Source: QYQD01 sp040754095 (GTDB lineage Bacteria; Desulfobacterota; QYQD01). Taken from it: a stretch of DNA of 64,000 nt. Shown in pieces: positions 8,889 through 17,725 of this stretch. The position numbers and the translations under genes are program-made. Within the stretch, counting starts at the first letter, position 1. Every line of letters begins with the position of its first letter. Below the pieces are notes generated by a model. That model was not told the DNA's origin. It saw nothing but the letters and a program-made list of their open reading frames with translations, and did not search any database. The stretch spans positions 124,001-188,000 of the forward strand of contig JBFMFO010000001.1 of NCBI GenBank assembly GCA_040754095.1, written 5' to 3'.

Positions 8889-9781
8889 TTATTCAAAACA
8901 TCTCTCAAAAACTCCACCTGACTTAGGCCCCTTATCAGAGAAAATCCTCTTTCTGCTATTTCAGCCCTTAAGCGGTCTTCTTTCAAATATGATACACAAG
9001 CGCTGATAATATTATCATAAGGCGCAAACACAAGACCCCCCTTCAATGGTCCTTCCAATTCTTCATCATTACCCTCTTCAGAAACCACAAAACGCTTATT
9101 TGCCAGGAGATAGTATATGCGACCGATTTCTAACACCTTTGATTCATAAAAATGGACATTCAAAACAATCTTAGATCTTGCTATATATTGGTCACGCGCG
9201 TCACCATATACACCAAAGAGAGAACATACAGTTAAACCCATACCCCGGAGTTTTTCCAGGATATATGTTCTGCGTTCATTAAGCGAGCCGTACCATAGAA
9301 TATCTATATCTTCATTATTGGATGGACGCAGTTGCGTCAGTTCCGGAACATAACCAATCCCACAATATTTTACATTTGTTATGCCCAGCTTTTTCAATTC
9401 ATCAATATTTCGCCTGCTATAGTCCCACACATTATAAGAGCGAAGAAAATTAAGATATTTTTCATTTATCCATGGTGATCCGAGCAGAATTTGTTCTAAA
9501 TTATAAATAATCGAGGTGTCCGGAATATGAATATTGCCAAGAGATGGAAGCAAATTGCTGCCTATGATAACCGGATAGTCTGTAATATTTGCAATATCCC
9601 GAACTATTGGGGCTTGATACCCAAGCTCACGAAAAGCGCAATTCAGACTAAGCGCTAAATAGTCAAATGCCTGACTGTGAACATAACCAGGTGGACTCAC
9701 AACCCAGATGCAATATTTTTTAGCCAAAGTATCCCCTATCTGAAAAGACTTTGGCGTTAACTTTAGCAACTTGTATGCCAA
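8885..9781 (-). CDS. CgeB-like glycosyltransferase family protein
   Basis: A 298-residue protein that looks like the first gene of the minus-strand glycan operon. The C-terminal half fits the Glyco_trans_1_2/CgeB pattern: DIDILWYGSLNERRTYILEKL, IVLNVHFYESKVLEIGRIYYLLANKRFVVSEE and a final ISACVSYLKEDRLRAEIAERG. The N-terminal half (WVVSPPGYVHSQAFDYLALSL) is weakly conserved. The role is probably sugar transfer to a glycan or protein. The call rests on motif pattern only; no catalytic residues can be assigned with certainty. Confidence 0.65.
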   Translation of the reverse strand: MAYKLLKLTPKSFQIGDTLAKKYCIWVVSPPGYVHSQAFDYLALSLNCAFRELGYQAPIVRDIANITDYPVIIGSNLLPSLGNIHIPDTSIIYNLEQILLGSPWINEKYLNFLRSYNVWDYSRRNIDELKKLGITNVKYCGIGYVPELTQLRPSNNEDIDILWYGSLNERRTYILEKLRGMGLTVCSLFGVYGDARDQYIARSKIVLNVHFYESKVLEIGRIYYLLANKRFVVSEEGNDEELEGPLKGGLVFAPYDNIISACVSYLKEDRLRAEIAERGFSLIRGLSQVEFLRDVLNN

Positions 9782-9912
9782 AGAAGTTAAGTGAACAACT
9801 ATCTATAATTACAGCGGGTTAGCTAATCTGGCGATAACCCGGCAGGGGCAAATGACGTGGGGATAAGGCCTTGTGACAGGAAATAATGGTCAGGATTTTG
9901 ACGATGGAGGGA

Positions 9913-10380
9913 TTATCCGGTCCTCTGCATAAATTCTTCAGGGGTCAGGACCGTACCGGGAAATTTGCCCTCAAAATGCTCCTTATCCCAGGTAATCATT
10001 TTTGAAATGAAGGGTAAATGCTTACGGGCAACCGCTATCATTAAGGCATCGCCCAGAGCAGTTCTGTCCCTGAGAAGGTCAAATAGTTCGCTAAGTCCTA
10101 TGTCGGGGAAATTATTTTTAAGGTCCGGGGAGGGGAGAACCGTAATTTTGTACCTATCCTGAAAGTAAAACCATAATTCAGTCAGTTGCCTTCCGTTCAG
10201 ATTAAACGACAGGATGCCGCAAAGCTCCAGCAGGTTCACAACGGTTGTGAAACCGGTTTTTCTCCGGGCCACGTCACTAAGGCAGGCCAGATTTTTCTTA
10301 TAATGCGCATCTCTCTTATAACGGAGGTCTATAACAAAAATATTGGTATCGATAAGGACTAAGTCCTGTTTCGGACCCAC
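9913..10380 (-). CDS. PIN-domain ribonuclease toxin
   Basis: About 155 residues with a PIN fold: the N-terminal acidic motif LVLIDTNIFVIDL, a central conserved acidic region DRTALGDALMIAVARK, and the last acidic residue in KMITWDKEHFEGKFPG. PIN toxins are Mg-dependent RNases that cut specific tRNAs or mRNAs. I chose GTG at 10380 because GGGAGG lies 7 bp upstream; an ATG six codons earlier has no spacing to a ribosome site. It overlaps the end of the Phd-type antitoxin gene, the usual VapBC-like arrangement. Confidence 0.82.
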   Translation of the reverse strand: MGPKQDLVLIDTNIFVIDLRYKRDAHYKKNLACLSDVARRKTGFTTVVNLLELCGILSFNLNGRQLTELWFYFQDRYKITVLPSPDLKNNFPDIGLSELFDLLRDRTALGDALMIAVARKHLPFISKMITWDKEHFEGKFPGTVLTPEEFMQRTG

Positions 10381-10622
10381 GCCGTAGCCTCCCGCCATCC
10401 CTTGAAAGCCGGTTTTGTCTTTTGCAACGTCTCTTCAATGTCCTTCCATGCCTCGTCATACGGCCTTAACGCCTCAACGTCTTTTTTCTCTTCTGTTGTT
10501 ACAGGAGCAATAGTGGCCACAGGTTTTCCCCGGTATGTAACAGTCAATCGCCCGCCTAACTTTATCTTTTTAATAACCTCACCGGTTTTTTGTTTCAATT
10601 GCTTTGCGGTTATTGTATTCAT
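10359..10622 (-). CDS. Phd/YefM-family antitoxin
   Basis: An 87-residue protein with the Phd/YefM N-terminal DNA-binding half: MNTITAKQLKQKTGEVIKKI, then LTVTYRGKPVATIAPV, which is the diagnostic beta-hairpin. The C-terminal half (ALRPYDEAWKDIEETLQKTK) is the expected toxin-wrapping segment. The gene precedes and overlaps the PIN toxin. By family analogy it neutralises the toxin and represses its own promoter upstream of 10622. Confidence 0.85.
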   Translation of the reverse strand: MNTITAKQLKQKTGEVIKKIKLGGRLTVTYRGKPVATIAPVTTEEKKDVEALRPYDEAWKDIEETLQKTKPAFKGWREATAWVRNRT

Positions 10623-11171
10623 TTTACCAATCCAAGTAGATATTTAGAGTAAATAGTAATTACTTCACTTCAACATGTCAAGAAGAAGTTTAACCGTAAG
10701 GGATGAGGGAAATACTCTTTGCGGTTGCCGGCTATATCGATAACGCATGGAAATACGGCTTTGTGGTAGGGAAATAGTCATAATTTTGACGCTACAATAA
10801 GCATTCAGCGATCAGCTTTCAGCAAATAACGAAACCTAAAAATTAGTGGACTTTCCCCACATTTTTATGGAAGCCATTATTCCTGAGCGTAACTTGCTGG
10901 AGCAGTGGGGCACCCTTCGAGGGCGAGCAGGAAGGGGAAAACCAGCCCTTTAGTGGCTGGAAGGGGCAACCCTTCCCCGCCTGCGAGTCCCGAAAGGGTC
11001 ACTCGCGCAAGCCGTGAAGCAAAGGAATCACGGCTTCCATTTCTAGAATGCAAAAATTAGATAAAAATTAACACGTTGACATAATCTGTTGAGATTTTTC
11101 GGAGAAAGTCCTAAGCATTCTTATCATTGACAAGGGCCAGTCGATTTGTTAATCAAATGGGGTTTGTGTAA
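10623..11171. other. Divergent intergenic region between phd/PIN and hdrC
   Basis: Besides the structured RNA element at 10867-11040 (separate entry), the region has an R2 fragment at about 10798-10828 (attcagcgatcagctttcagc). Between 11050 and 11170 it is AT-rich, with two TTGACA words (near 11084 and 11124); neither has a convincing -10 box. It probably holds the promoter of the hdr cluster. No other coding signal seen. Confidence 0.5.
10867..11040 (+). ncRNA. Structured RNA element, copy A
   Basis: A 174-nt element closely matching 61382-61554. Terminal stems: GGAAGCC (10869-10875) pairs with GGCTTCC (11032-11038), and ATTCC (10879-10883) with GGAAT (11024-11028). Inside are CCAGCC/GGCTGG (10942-10960), a perfect hairpin GGAAGGGGCAACCCTTCC with GCAA loop, GCAGG/CCTGC closing both, and CCCGAAAGGG (10989-10998) with a GAAA loop. 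GNRA-type loops on the plus strand favour plus-strand transcription. It lies 131 bp before hdrC. It could be a cis-regulatory leader, a free-standing ncRNA, or the non-coding end of a transposon such as a TnpB/IscB-type guide RNA; no such ORF is near. I cannot assign it to a known family. Confidence 0.65.
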
Positions 11172-11588
11172 ATGATAGGAAATGCTGTGAAGATTATCCT
11201 GGGTAACTCACATCCGCAGTCTTTTTGGGCGCAGAAAATAGAGGCGCTCAGCGGGCAGAAACTATTTGCCTGCTACCAGTGCGGCAAATGTTCCTCCGGC
11301 TGTCCCATGGCTGAATCCATGGACCTTCTGCCTAACCGGGTCATCAGGGAGGCGCAATTGAATAATGCGGCCGCCCTCATGTCCTGCCGCGCGGTATGGT
11401 TCTGTTCCTCCTGTTTTGCCTGTGCGGTGCGCTGCCCCAAGGGTATAGATATAGCGAGGATAATGGAGGCAGTGCGTACGCTGCAAATGATGGACGGCAA
11501 GCCCGCCACAGAGCAACCATCCTGCAAGGATACCGGGACGCTGCCTCAGATCGCCCTCATCAGCCATTTCCGAAAATTTAATATGTAG
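11172..11588 (+). CDS. hdrC: Heterodisulfide reductase subunit C-like ferredoxin
   Basis: A 138-residue cytoplasmic protein with two [4Fe-4S] motifs of the HdrC type: CYQCGKCSSGCPMAESMDLLP near residue 35 and WFCSSCFACAVRCPKGIDIARIMEAVR near residue 78. HdrC passes electrons between HdrA and HdrB. First gene of a compact plus-strand cluster; hdrB follows after 16 bp. The ribosome site is weak (TGGGG). In sulfate reducers without methyl-coenzyme M such Hdr complexes act on other thiols or protein disulfides; the substrate here is not shown by sequence. Confidence 0.87.
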   Translation: MIGNAVKIILGNSHPQSFWAQKIEALSGQKLFACYQCGKCSSGCPMAESMDLLPNRVIREAQLNNAAALMSCRAVWFCSSCFACAVRCPKGIDIARIMEAVRTLQMMDGKPATEQPSCKDTGTLPQIALISHFRKFNM

Positions 11589-11604
11589 CCAGGAGATATT
11601 TTTT

Positions 11605-12459
11605 TTGTCTGATGGTTTTCATGTAGCCTATTTCCCCGGATGCACATTAAAGACCGACGCCCGTGACTTTGAGTCCTCCGCTCTGGCCGTAGCCGGGGCC
11701 CTGGGCATCGAAGTGACCGAGTTAACCCGCTGGAACTGCTGCGGTACGGTTTACTCCCTTGATGCCGCAAATCTCATGCCCAGACTGGCTTCCGTTCACA
11801 ACCTTATCCGGGCAGAAGAAGAAGGCTTTGCTGAGATAATGACTCTCTGCTCCATGTGTTATAACACCCTTAAGCGGACAAACAATCTTTTTACTTCAAA
11901 AAATACCGGCCTTTCGGCCATCAATGACTTCCTCTGTCTGAATCCCGGCTACAACGGCCGGGTAAAAATTTATCACTTTCTTGAATTCCTGCGGGAAAAG
12001 ATAAAACCGGAGCAGGTCAAAGACATGGTGACAAGTCCCCTGGCCGGCCTGGCCGTGGCCCCATATTACGGGTGTCTGCTTCTCCGGCCAAGAGAGATAG
12101 CCATCGATAATCCCGAAAAACCGGAGATATTAACCCCCTTCCTCTCGGCGCTCGGGGCAAAGGTGATAGATTTTCCCCTTAATAACGAATGCTGTGGCGC
12201 TTACCAGACTACCATGCATCCGGAGACTGTAGCCCGGCGGGCCGGCCGGATAATCAGTTCCGCGCAGTCCGAAGGCGCGGATATGATAGCCGTAAGCTGT
12301 CCCCTCTGTCACTACAACCTCTCCGCCTTACAAAACGTGACGGCTTCAAGGCAGGCCGGTCCAAAGGCCATGCCTATTCTATATTTTACCGAGCTTATGG
12401 CCCAGGCTATGGGATTAGACTATAAGGCAGTGACGCCGGGACGGGAGGCCGTAAAATGA
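11605..12459 (+). CDS. hdrB: Heterodisulfide reductase subunit B-like
   Basis: A 284-residue protein with the two CCG domains that bind the noncubane [4Fe-4S] clusters of HdrB: YFPGCTLKTDARDFESSALAV with RWNCCGTVYSLD, and YYGCLLLRP with NNECCGAYQTTM plus CPLCHYNL near the end. This subunit carries the disulfide-reducing site in characterised enzymes. Start is TTG at 11605, with AGGAGA 8 bp upstream; there is no closer ATG in frame. It overlaps hdrA by 4 bp (ATGA), so the subunits are translationally coupled. Confidence 0.88.
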   Translation: MSDGFHVAYFPGCTLKTDARDFESSALAVAGALGIEVTELTRWNCCGTVYSLDAANLMPRLASVHNLIRAEEEGFAEIMTLCSMCYNTLKRTNNLFTSKNTGLSAINDFLCLNPGYNGRVKIYHFLEFLREKIKPEQVKDMVTSPLAGLAVAPYYGCLLLRPREIAIDNPEKPEILTPFLSALGAKVIDFPLNNECCGAYQTTMHPETVARRAGRIISSAQSEGADMIAVSCPLCHYNLSALQNVTASRQAGPKAMPILYFTELMAQAMGLDYKAVTPGREAVK

Positions 12460-14417
12460 GCCGCCTCGGCGTTTTTATATGTCACTGCGGAAAAAATATC
12501 GCCCGCACCGTGGATATAGAGGCCTTAAGGGAAAAGGTGTCAACCCTGCCCGATGTAGTCCTGGCCAGGGACTACCTCTATCTATGCAGCAAGCCCGGCC
12601 AGACCATGATTGCCGATGACATCCGCGAACACCGTCTGGACCGGGCGCTGGTCGCCGCCTGCAGTCCCCGGCTCCATGGGAAAACCTTTGCGCAAACCGC
12701 ACAGAGGGCCGGCCTGAACCCTTATCTACTGGATATGGCCAACATACGGGAGCACTGTAGCTGGGTGCATATAGACGGGGCGGAAGGCACAGAGAAGGCC
12801 TTTTCTATCATCAAAGGAAGCCTGGGCCGGCTGCACTATGCCGAACCGCTGGAACCTTTCCAAAGCCCCGTAACCAAAAGGGCGCTCGTGATCGGGGGCG
12901 GCGTCGCCGGCATACAGGCCGCCCTGGATATAGCCGATAGCGGCTACGAGGTCTATCTCGTGGAGAAATCGCCGTCTCTGGGGGGACGTATGGCCCAGCT
13001 CGGAGAAACCTTCCCCACGCTCGATTGTTCCTCCTGTATCCTCACACCTAAGATGGTCGAGGTGAGTCAGAACGAGCACGTCCATCTTTTAAGCTATGCC
13101 GATGTGACGCGTGTTGAAGGGAATATCGGTCAATTCCAGGTCACGGTGCGCCTGAGGCCCCGCTATGTGGATGAGACGCTCTGTACCGGCTGCGGCGACT
13201 GTGTGCCGACCTGTCCGGTGGTAGTACCCAATGAATTCGACCAGGGGCTGGGGGCCCGAAAAGCCGTTTATCTGCCTTTTCCACAGGCCGTGCCCGCCGT
13301 CTATACCATCGACTGGGATGCCTGCCTCAACACCGATAAATTAATTATCTGTGAGAACTGCTATAAGAGCTGCGAGGCCGGGGCCATAAATTTCCTCATG
13401 GAGCCACGGGAAATAACCTTCGAGGTGGGGGCCATCATCCTGTCCACCGGCTATGAACTGATGCCCGTGGCCCATATCGGCGAATACGGAGGCGATGAGT
13501 ATGAAGATGTAATCGACGGCCTGCAATTCGAACGTATGCTCTCGGCCTCCGGCCCCACCGGGGGCGTGGTGCGCCGGCCTTCCGACGGCCGCATCCCTCA
13601 AAATGTGGTCTTTGTCCAGTGTGCGGGTTCGCGCGATCCTGAACACGGAGTCCCCTACTGTTCAAAAGTCTGCTGCATGTACACGGCCAAGCAAGCCTTG
13701 CTGTATAAGCATGCGGTGCCGGACGGCCATGCCTGCATATTTTATATCGACATCCGCGCCGCCGGAAAGGGACACGAAGAATTTGTGCAAAAGGTCATGA
13801 GCGAGGAAAGAATCCTCTATCTGCGGGGCAAGGTCTCCAAGGTCTTTAAGTCCGGCGATAAATTAGTGGTCTGGGGCGCAGACACCCTGTCCGGCCGCCA
13901 GGTAGAGATCGAGGCCGATCTGGTAGTGCTCGCCATGGCTGTTATTCCGTCGTCCGGCAGTCAGAAGCTGGCCCGCACCCTGCATATAGCCGGCGATCTC
14001 AGCGGCTTTTTTAGCGAGGCTCACCCTAAATTAAGACCACTGGAGAGTAATACCGACGGCATATTCCTGGCTGGAGCGGCGCAGTTTGCCAAGGATATTA
14101 CCGACACCGTTTCTCAGGCCGGCGGCGCGGCAGGCAAGGCCCTCTCTCTCATGGCCAACGATGTTATAACCCTGGAACCCACCGTATCCGAGGTGGAAGA
14201 AGAACTCTGCCGCGGTTGCGGGCTTTGCGCCTCCATCTGCCCCTTCGGCGCGGCAACGATGTCTCCATCGGCAAAGACAGGGGCTATGGTGGCCGGTATC
14301 AACCCCATCCTGTGCAAGGGGTGCGGCCTGTGCGCGGCCGCCTGCCTTTCCGGGGCCATAACCCTTAAGGGTTCCTCTTTCAGACAGATATTTGCCCAAC
14401 TGGAGGAGATGGTCTGA
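12456..14417 (+). CDS. hdrA: Heterodisulfide reductase subunit A-like flavoprotein
   Basis: A 653-residue FAD/Fe-S protein. An N-terminal iron-sulfur segment (FICHCGKNIARTVD) is followed by the FAD-binding VIGGGVAGIQAALDIADSGY at about residue 145, the HdrA signature TLDCSSCILTPKMVE, an inserted ferredoxin pair (CTGCGDCVPTCP, then ICENCYKSCEAGAI) and a C-terminal two-cluster ferredoxin (CRGCGLCASICPFGA, CKGCGLCAAACLSGA). HdrA is the electron-bifurcating or confurcating hub of soluble Hdr complexes. No MvhD or FrhB partner is encoded next to it; the neighbours instead are a ferredoxin and a 2-oxoacid oxidoreductase, so reduced ferredoxin made by Kor is a plausible partner. The downstream ferredoxin gene starts at the hdrA stop. 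Confidence 0.9.
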   Translation: MSRLGVFICHCGKNIARTVDIEALREKVSTLPDVVLARDYLYLCSKPGQTMIADDIREHRLDRALVAACSPRLHGKTFAQTAQRAGLNPYLLDMANIREHCSWVHIDGAEGTEKAFSIIKGSLGRLHYAEPLEPFQSPVTKRALVIGGGVAGIQAALDIADSGYEVYLVEKSPSLGGRMAQLGETFPTLDCSSCILTPKMVEVSQNEHVHLLSYADVTRVEGNIGQFQVTVRLRPRYVDETLCTGCGDCVPTCPVVVPNEFDQGLGARKAVYLPFPQAVPAVYTIDWDACLNTDKLIICENCYKSCEAGAINFLMEPREITFEVGAIILSTGYELMPVAHIGEYGGDEYEDVIDGLQFERMLSASGPTGGVVRRPSDGRIPQNVVFVQCAGSRDPEHGVPYCSKVCCMYTAKQALLYKHAVPDGHACIFYIDIRAAGKGHEEFVQKVMSEERILYLRGKVSKVFKSGDKLVVWGADTLSGRQVEIEADLVVLAMAVIPSSGSQKLARTLHIAGDLSGFFSEAHPKLRPLESNTDGIFLAGAAQFAKDITDTVSQAGGAAGKALSLMANDVITLEPTVSEVEEELCRGCGLCASICPFGAATMSPSAKTGAMVAGINPILCKGCGLCAAACLSGAITLKGSSFRQIFAQLEEMV

Positions 14418-14713
14418 TGTCCCCGGTAAAACGCAAGTTATTCAACCTGGATCAATATCAGGTCCCCCGCGGCAAGGTGCAGATCATTCCCGAACGCTGC
14501 AAGGGCTGTAGCCTCTGCCTTGAATACTGTCCGAATAAGGTCCTGGCCTGGTCAACGGACTACAACTTCAAAGGCTACCGCTATCCGGTGCTCGAAGAGA
14601 CAGAAGAGAAATATTGTATATCTTGCCGTTTCTGTGAAGAGGTATGCCCGGATTTCGCTATCTATGTGACTACAGAACTCACCGCAAAGCCGCAAAGTAC
14701 GCAAGGGGAGTAG
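14417..14713 (+). CDS. Two-cluster [4Fe-4S] ferredoxin (KorD-like)
   Basis: A 98-residue ferredoxin. CKGCSLCLEYCPNKVLAWS and CISCRFCEEVCPDFAIYV provide two four-Cys [4Fe-4S] sites. The N-terminal KVQIIPERCKGC and the long insert between the clusters fit the delta subunit of 2-oxoglutarate/2-oxoacid:ferredoxin oxidoreductases. It starts immediately at the hdrA stop (overlapping A) and precedes korA, so it physically and probably functionally links the Hdr and Kor parts. Confidence 0.85.
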   Translation: MSPVKRKLFNLDQYQVPRGKVQIIPERCKGCSLCLEYCPNKVLAWSTDYNFKGYRYPVLEETEEKYCISCRFCEEVCPDFAIYVTTELTAKPQSTQGE

Positions 14714-15022
14714 ATGATGTCAAAAGTTTCATGAAAAGCAACTACAGAGATGGAAAATTCGAAATCCGAAGCACGAAACTCGAAACAAATTCAAATGACC
14801 AAACGAGAGCAATGACCAAAACGAAAAATCGAAGGAGTTGCTGATGGCGTTTCGAACATTCGACATTTGGATTTCGGATTTGTTTCAGATTTCGGATTTC
14901 GATATTCGGATTTGGTTGCGGCTATGCCGCGCAACGCAGCCCTTCGACTTTGCTCAGGGCCGTGAGCCTGTCGAATGGCAAATGGACTTTTTACGAAGCC
15001 GTCAAAAAGGAGCAGGGATAAC
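14714..15022. repeat. R4/R6 repeats between the ferredoxin and korA genes
   Basis: No gene seen. Bases 14757-14915 hold an R4 block: direct words of the ttcgaaatccgaagcacgaa type followed by inverted ones (ttcggatttcgatattcgg), capable of a large imperfect hairpin. R4 recurs at 24140-24305. The fragment caccgcaaagccgcaaag (R6) straddles the end of the ferredoxin gene. The repeats separate two parts of an otherwise compact operon. Confidence 0.65.
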
Positions 15023-16171
15023 ATGGGAAAGGATGTACTTACAGGGACTTATTTTCTGACCGGGAATGAGGCCTGCGCGGCCGGGGCCCTGGCCGCCGGT
15101 TGCCGTTTCTTTGCCGGTTATCCCATCACGCCGTCCAGCGAGATAGCGGAACGGATGTCCATCCGCCTTCCCCAGGTAGGGGGGGTCTATATCCAGATGG
15201 AAGATGAGATCGCCTCTATAGCCGCCATACTGGGCGCATCCTGGGCCGGGGCCAAGAGCATGACCGCCACCTCCGGGCCAGGCATCAGCCTTATGCTGGA
15301 GAACATCGGTCTCGGGGTAATGACGGAAACACCCTGCGTCGTGGTCAACGTCATGCGTGGCGGGCCTTCCACCGGTCTTCCCACCCTGGTCGGACAGGCC
15401 GACGTCATGCAGGCCAGATGGGGCAGCCACGGCGACTATGAGATTATAGCCCTTTCTCCCTTATCACCGCAAGAGGCCTTTGATTATACCATAAGGGCCT
15501 TTAACCTGGCGGAGACCTGGCGCGTGCCGGTAATCCTGCTCATGGACGAAGTAGTGGGACACATGCGCGAACGCGTGGTCATCCCGGAGAAAAAAGATAT
15601 AAAGGTGGCAAACAGACGGGGGCCGAGCGAGCCGCCCGAAAAGTTCAAGGCATTCAAGTCCAAAAAGGATCTAATTCCGGAGATGCCCGCGGCCGGACAA
15701 GGATATGCCGTTCATGTCACCGGCCTTACCCATGATGAACGGGGCTACCCGGCAATAGAATGGGAGGCGCAGGAAAAGCTGGTATCACGTCTCGTACAAA
15801 AGATCCGCCTCAATTCCGACAAGATTGCGGCATGGGAGGAGACCGGCGTGGAAGGGGCTGAAGTTGTCCTTGTCTCTTACGGCATCTCCACCAGGATATG
15901 CCGCGCCGTCCGGGAAATGGCCCGTGACAAAGGCATAAATCTCGGCCTGCTTCGGCTGGAGGTCATCTGGCCCTTCCCGGAAAAACGGGTACGAGAGCTG
16001 GCCGGCTGCATCAAGGCCTTTGTCACCGTGGAGATCAACTACGGCCAGATCGCTCTGGAGGTAGAACGCTGCGCCGCCGGTAAATGTATAACGCGCCTCG
16101 TTGGACATGGCGGCGGGACGGTCCATGACCTCCAAAAAGTCCTTGAGGCCGTTGAGGAGATAGCGTCATGA
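15023..16171 (+). CDS. korA: 2-oxoacid:ferredoxin oxidoreductase alpha subunit
   Basis: A 382-residue subunit of the KorA/PorA family. Seen: GNEACAAGALAAGCRFFAGYPITPSSEIAERMS, IQMEDEIASIAAILGASWAGAKSMTATSGPGISLMLE, NVMRGGPSTGLPT, and a C-terminal transketolase-like domain with WPFPEKRVREL. The start at 15023 follows AAGGAG with 10-bp spacing; a longer reading would begin inside an R-type repeat. Together with the next gene it forms the thiamine-diphosphate enzyme that oxidises a 2-oxoacid plus CoA to acyl-CoA with reduced ferredoxin, or runs in reverse for CO2 fixation. Overlaps korB by 4 bp. Confidence 0.9.
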   Translation: MGKDVLTGTYFLTGNEACAAGALAAGCRFFAGYPITPSSEIAERMSIRLPQVGGVYIQMEDEIASIAAILGASWAGAKSMTATSGPGISLMLENIGLGVMTETPCVVVNVMRGGPSTGLPTLVGQADVMQARWGSHGDYEIIALSPLSPQEAFDYTIRAFNLAETWRVPVILLMDEVVGHMRERVVIPEKKDIKVANRRGPSEPPEKFKAFKSKKDLIPEMPAAGQGYAVHVTGLTHDERGYPAIEWEAQEKLVSRLVQKIRLNSDKIAAWEETGVEGAEVVLVSYGISTRICRAVREMARDKGINLGLLRLEVIWPFPEKRVRELAGCIKAFVTVEINYGQIALEVERCAAGKCITRLVGHGGGTVHDLQKVLEAVEEIAS

Positions 16172-17664
16172 TCGAACCACAGATTTTAGACCATCCCAAG
16201 GATCTGCTCCTGCGTAAAGAGAGGATCCCGCATATCTGGTGTCCCGGCTGCGGCCTGGGATCGGTGCTATCGGCCCTGATGGATGCCTTAAGGAATTCCG
16301 GCCTGGACCTTAAAAAAGTGGCGGTCGTCTCCGGTATCGGCTGCACCGGCCGCGCCGCCGGTTATCTCAACCTGGACGGGTTTCACACCACCCACGGCCG
16401 CGCTATCCCCTACGCCACCGGGCTGAAGCTGGCCAACCCGGATCTGACGGTCATCGTCTTCAGCGGAGACGGCGATCTGGCCGCCATCGGCGGCAACCAC
16501 CTCATCCATGCGGCCCGTCGCAATGTGGATATAAAAGTAATCTGCGTCAATAACTTCAACTACGGCATGACCGGCGGCCAGTTCGGGCCGACCACTCCCC
16601 GGCTGGCCCGGACTACAACGACCGGTTACGGCAACCCGGAAAAGCCTTTTAACCTTATCCGGTTGACGGCGGCCTGCGGCGCGCCTTATGTGGCCCGCTG
16701 GACATCCGCCCATCCTCATTATATGAAGATCGCCATGGGCGAGATGCTGAAAAAGGATGGATTTTCCTTCCTGGAGGTTATTTCCCCCTGCCCGACCAAT
16801 TTCGGTCGCCGGAACAAACTCCGGGACATTAAGCTTCTTCAGCGCTATCTGGAGCAGGCCGTCCTCGAATCCCAACCCGATATCGCAAAGGCGGATATAG
16901 AGCTGGATTCACCCATCCTGTGCGGCAAGTTTGTGGATCTGGAAAGGCCCTCGTACCTGGCAGCCCTCAAAGGGGCAATATCCGCCAAGGTCAAGGTCTA
17001 TGACTTCCGGGGGGACGGGCGGGCGACGTTGGAAGAAGAGCCGGTAAAACCCGCAGCAGCCAAGGCTCCGGGGAAACCGGCGGAGTCTCCCAGGGAAAAA
17101 CCCGTCATCCGGCGCCCCGTACAGATCAAGCTGGCCGGTCTGGGCGGCCAGGGCATAGGGCTCTGCGGTCTCATCATCGGCCGGGCAGCCGCAGTTTTTG
17201 ACCACAACCAGGCCGTCTATACCCAGGAATACAGCCCGGAGGCCCGTGGGGGGGCATCGGCCTCCAGTGTAATCATCGCCTCGGAACAAATCCATGCGCC
17301 CTACGTTACAGAGCCGGACATAATGGTTGTTATGGCCCAGGGGGCCTACAACAAGTACCAGAAGGACGTGCGGCCGGGAAGCCGTCTTATCATAGATAAA
17401 GACCTGGTAAGGCCCAAAGACCTGCCTGATTCCGTCCGGGTACAGGCCATACCGGCCACACGGCTGGCCGAGGAAATAGGCCAGAAAGTGGTGGCCAATA
17501 TTGTCATGCTCGGCTTTTTTACGGCGCTTGTTCCGCACATCAGTCCGGCGGCCATGCAGAAGGCATTGAAGGGTTCAATCCCCAAAGGAACGGAAGAACT
17601 CAATCTGCGCGCCTTTGAAACAGGCTATGACTACGGCAAGAGAGTGACGAGTGATGAGGGATGA
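16168..17664 (+). CDS. korB: 2-oxoacid:ferredoxin oxidoreductase beta-gamma fusion
   Basis: A 498-residue protein. Residues 1-280 are the beta subunit: HIWCPGCGLGSVLSALMDAL, the thiamine-diphosphate motif VFSGDGDLAAIGGNHLIHAA and NNFNYGMTGGQFGPTTP. After a Pro/Ala/Lys-rich linker (KPAAAKAPGKPAE) residues ~310-498 are the gamma subunit: KLAGLGGQGIGLCGLIIGRA, YTQEYSPEARGGASASSVII. In most organisms gamma is a separate gene. The substrate cannot be fixed from sequence; the ferredoxin-like delta subunit lies two genes upstream. The last residues RVTSDEG are encoded by an R7 (gagtgacgagtgatgag) repeat that continues downstream. Confidence 0.9.
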   Translation: MIEPQILDHPKDLLLRKERIPHIWCPGCGLGSVLSALMDALRNSGLDLKKVAVVSGIGCTGRAAGYLNLDGFHTTHGRAIPYATGLKLANPDLTVIVFSGDGDLAAIGGNHLIHAARRNVDIKVICVNNFNYGMTGGQFGPTTPRLARTTTTGYGNPEKPFNLIRLTAACGAPYVARWTSAHPHYMKIAMGEMLKKDGFSFLEVISPCPTNFGRRNKLRDIKLLQRYLEQAVLESQPDIAKADIELDSPILCGKFVDLERPSYLAALKGAISAKVKVYDFRGDGRATLEEEPVKPAAAKAPGKPAESPREKPVIRRPVQIKLAGLGGQGIGLCGLIIGRAAAVFDHNQAVYTQEYSPEARGGASASSVIIASEQIHAPYVTEPDIMVVMAQGAYNKYQKDVRPGSRLIIDKDLVRPKDLPDSVRVQAIPATRLAEEIGQKVVANIVMLGFFTALVPHISPAAMQKALKGSIPKGTEELNLRAFETGYDYGKRVTSDEG

Positions 17665-17725
17665 GATTTAAGATTTACGAGTGGTAAGAGGTGAGGCGTG
17701 AGATGGCAAGGTCGGAGGAATAGCG

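Noticed and set aside
11084..11165. Promoter for hdrC from the TTGACA words
   Set aside because: Neither TTGACA is followed at 16-18 bp by an acceptable -10 box, so no promoter is called.
13341..13665. Long minus-strand ORFs opposite hdrA, korA and korB
   Set aside because: Codon-bias shadows in GC-rich genes; no protein features.
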